From Vandiemenella viatica (Eukaryota; Arthropoda; Insecta; Orthoptera; Morabidae), in contig JARYHS010013630.1 of NCBI GenBank assembly GCA_031002005.1, forward strand, positions 238,707,539 to 238,771,538: a stretch of 64,000 nt of DNA. The letters are read 5' to 3'. A program made the translations under genes and the position numbers. Positions within the stretch are counted from its first letter, which is position 1. Each line of letters begins with the position of its first letter. Under the pieces are notes generated by a model. It was given only the letters and a program-made list of their open reading frames with translations. It had not been told where the DNA came from and made no database searches. Below, in pieces: positions 61,240-64,000 of the stretch.

Positions 61240-61514
61240 CGGATGCAGTTACAGTATAAAGGAAAAAACTGTCATAATAACATACATTGCGTTGGAGATC
61301 GTAAAGGTATAACGATGCCAGTGTCCTTATGTATACGAAATACACGGGGAAAATCACATCCGAAACAAATGGGTAAACAAAAATTTTTGGCCCGACAAGT
61401 TGGTAGTGACTCCGCTTTCCGTGTACTCTCCTATCTGTGCAAACACTGTCTGCTGTGGTTGGACGGTCGTAGGTCAGTCTTCGGATACTTGTTGAACGTG
61501 CCAGCTGATATCAG
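61240..61514 (+). CDS. Candidate internal exon, unidentified
   Basis: An open frame bounded by an AG acceptor after a T-rich stretch (atattttag at 61231-61239) and a strong donor CAG/GTGAGG (exon end 61514). The frame is open from 61243 to 61518 with one Lys-, Cys- and His-containing product. No family recognised; no partner exon found. Chance is quite possible. Confidence 0.25.
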
Positions 61515-61519
61515 GTGAG

Positions 61520-62585
61520 GCATCAAGCTTCTCGTCGAACATTAAATGCTCTTCGCAGTTGTGAAAAAAGCAGTAACAGTTATGTTAATGCGTAGAACCC
61601 TTCGCTGAGTACTACCTGTAAAATTGATCACACATTTTGTTTTCTTGGCTCAGTGAAGTTTGGCCAGTACTGCAATACTTTATACTAACATCTCTTTAAA
61701 AATAAGGAGTGCTGTTAAGTTGCAAAAAATGTAAGAACCCATTTTTTAGAACAGTTTAGTTTTCCTTTGTATGTACAACCTTTTCTTAGTATTGTGCATT
61801 TCACCATTAAATTGGTGCATGCTGTCTTTGCATAACTTTAGAGTACGTTCACATGAAGCAGGGTTCCCATCTTATAACCGAACAGTAGCGATAAAAATAG
61901 CACAGTTCCCTGTCTTGTGTGAAACAGTTTTTCATTCTGTAGGTGGTAACTTCCCAGTTGAAAGATAATTTGTTCGTGATGTAAATGCCTAAACATTGTG
62001 CGCTCCGTCACGGTGTAATTACTTGTACGCAATTATACTTGACACTCGAAAATCATTCTTGTATTTGTGATTATTCTTGAAAAAATAATTTTTCATTGAA
62101 AGTAAATATAAAAATCGTTCACTTTTCAAAAGCAAAAACGATTCGCTGTGTTCAAACTTCTTTAATTCTTCGTATTCTGGCACTGCAATTGCCATAGAAT
62201 CCGAAAAACTAAATTAAAAATTACTTCAGTTCATCGCTCTTTTCTAAAGCCTTTTTCCTTTTCGACAAATGTTTGTTCTAAATTACTGGAAATAAGCAAC
62301 TATATTTTCCACAAACATTATGACGCATTTCTGACTTGATGCTCGTATAGCACGTTATTGTTATGTTTAACACAATGTTAATATTGCTTTCTTCACTCCA
62401 GGATTTTTTTTTAAGGGTTCAATACCCCAAGAGAAATTAAGCCCTATTACTGCTGTTCTGATATCTATTCGTATGTCGCAGGTTTATTGCTCTTAAACGA
62501 AATAAATTTCAGGCTTAAAGTTTGCACTTGTTAGGCGTTTAGTTTAAAATTTTGTAAAATTGTACTGTTAGGTAGTTACATGGAA
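61520..62585. other. Anonymous AT-rich sequence
   Basis: No feature recognised. Confidence 0.4.
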
Positions 62586-62589
62586 GTAA

Positions 62590-63110
62590 GGTAAGATTGC
62601 GATTCCGCTAAAACTTCATTAATGACGTCTTAATCTCAGTCAGTCACAAGATGATTTATTTTCAAGCAGTAATTCCGTTGTAATACAGCCTGGACCATTA
62701 TTTTCGAGCAGAAATTCGGTTGTAATAAACTCGGGACCTCCACGACAGCGTTAAATGCACTCTGAAAAGTATTTCTAGTGGTGTCTCGCGTTTGATTTCT
62801 GCAGTACTATGATGTCCAGTTCCTTGTAGAATCACGAACTCCAATAATCCCGTATTTACATTGAAGTAATGGTAATCAAAATTTTCGAGACTACTGAACA
62901 TCGCGAACCCGAGAGAAACTGGCGTCGCAATACTGCAGTAGTCAAAAACAAGACCCGGTAGAAATTCTTTTCGAAATAGTTTTAGCGGTTTCATGCTAGT
63001 CCAGGTTGTATTACAGCCTAATTACTACTTGAAAATATTACGTCTTGTAACTGACTACTGCAGTAGTGAGCTGGGTGCAATTGTGTAGCGGAATCAAGAT
63101 CTCCGGGAGA
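62590..63110. repeat. Inverted-repeat unit, about 520 bp
   Basis: Left 62590-62697 and right 63000-63105 are inverted copies (gattccgcta, then ttcaagcagtaatt and gtaatacagcctggac on the left). A 40-bp direct copy (ttcgagcagaaattcggttg) follows the left arm at 62703. No target duplication fixed. Confidence 0.6.
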
Positions 63111-63189
63111 CCCAATTTTTTATCCATCCCAGCGTGTTTTTTGTTGTTACCAGTATGTTGATTGATTTGACGCAATCCTCAATCTCTTA

Positions 63190-63690
63190 TCTTGCGCTAA
63201 CCTTTTTATCTCGGCTTAACTCTTAAAATCTATGTCCTCAATTATCTACTTCATTAATTCTAAACTATCTTCCTTCTCACCTTCCACTATTCTCTCCACT
63301 AACAAATTAACCAATCCCACAGGTTTTAAAACGTGACCGCCATTCTGTCTCCTTTCAGTTAGACTCTTCGAAAAATCCTTTCGTCACTCAGCATTAAAAA
63401 CAAGTTAATTTCTTACTTTATCTGTCCTTTTAATTTTCAACATCCTTCTATAGCACCACATTTCAAATGATTCAATTTTCCTTTTGTTATGTATATATTT
63501 CTAATGTCCATGCTTCACTGTCTTTAAGTGCTGTGCTCCACACATATTTTTAAAAACTTATTTGGGTCCTAAGACTTTGAAATTAAAATTTCTCAATTTT
63601 AGGAAGGCTCTTTTCGCTAGTGATTTTCTGCTTTCAACATCATTCGTGCTACCTAATCAGTCGTAATATTACTTCCTAAGGAACAGAATA
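63190..63690 (-). pseudogene. LINE ORF2 C-terminal remnant
   Basis: Third copy of the family seen at 5525 and 53825: minus strand, with ESFEMWCYRRML-like, ERRQNGGHVLKPVGLVN-like and NEVDN-like remains. Frameshifted and 5'-truncated near 63690. Confidence 0.7.
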
Positions 63691-63787
63691 TTCTATTACA
63701 TCTGATACATGTTGGATATTAATGTAATATACTAAACATTACAGTAAAATGTATTTGTTAAAATATATTTAGTCGCGCACGGCGGAC

Positions 63788-63920
63788 CTGCCCAAGCCGC
63801 CGTTGGCCACCCATGGTGGACAGCAGAACCGGCGGGCGTGCTGTCGCCCACGGTCAGATGGAACAAACCGTCCATATAGACAGACGCGCTGCCGTCAGGG
63901 TTAAGTGGAATGTGAGCATC
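63788..63920 (-). CDS. Candidate exon, unidentified
   Basis: Minus-strand GC-rich frame preceded by a good acceptor (cttgcttacag ending at 63921), encoding DAHIPLNPDGSASVYMDGLF and so on. G/C is strongly preferred at third positions (GAC GGC AGC GCG), unlike the AT-rich surroundings. A CAG/GT at 63788/63787 could be a donor, but it is weak. The frame stays open leftward to 63732. No family recognised. Confidence 0.3.
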
Positions 63921-64000
63921 CTGTAAGCAAGAGTTGGTGTCACCCATTGGTTTAGTTTACTGCCGAACTGGACGAGCGGACGTATCGCCACTCACGGTCA

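Overview
The window looks like a gene-poor, AT-rich, transposon-dense stretch of a eukaryotic nuclear genome, most likely a polyneopteran insect (cockroach/termite, stick-insect or orthopteran type; I cannot choose between them from sequence alone). The evidence is many tRNA-headed SINEs with A/B-box heads and LINE-like tails, insect-type LINE fragments, several hAT elements with 8-bp target duplications, a mariner remnant, a PIF/Harbinger-like MITE, and no convincing complete host gene. Almost all open frames are transposon remnants or chance frames.

Layout. 0.3-3.5 kb: a hAT element (584-3257) with a decayed BED-finger transposase sits inside an otherwise continuous minus-strand reading frame. 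3.5-5.9 kb: small tandem repeats and a LINE tail. 6.0-19.7 kb: a 13.7-kb unit bounded by about 840-bp inverted repeats with 5'-AG ends; its interior holds SINEs, a mariner fragment, a perfect 152-bp tandem duplication and otherwise anonymous DNA. 20.1-22.4 kb: a degenerate satellite of alternating modules with a 290-bp hAT MITE inserted. 22.8-23.5 kb: a fold-back element. 23.8-29.1 kb: a 5.3-kb unit with about 1.15-kb inverted arms that have LTR-like TG/CA ends and an internal Gag-like gene.

30-35 kb: SINEs and degenerate tandem repeats. 35.2-38.2 kb: a hAT-like unit (8-bp duplication) carrying the C-terminal part of an R1/Jockey-type LINE protein. 38.6-39.9 kb: two non-autonomous DNA transposons. 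42.2-42.6 kb: a TATA-containing, GC-rich putative promoter followed by a short Myb/SANT-like reading frame. 43.7-44.5 kb: the 3' end of a LINE (minus strand) whose 3'UTR is a series of hairpins with changing stems and a constant loop, and whose tail resembles the SINE tails. 47.6-51.3 kb: a reverse-transcriptase pseudogene followed by another hAT unit (48609-51332).

53.8-57.0 kb: a LINE (minus) with endonuclease and RT remnants, split by a palindromic MITE. 58.2-59.6 kb: decayed coding-like frames of unknown identity. 61-64 kb: anonymous sequence, an inverted-repeat unit, another LINE tail, and two weak exon candidates. The elements are nested (hAT in ORF, MITE in satellite, MITE in LINE), so the window mainly records successive insertions rather than a cooperating gene set.
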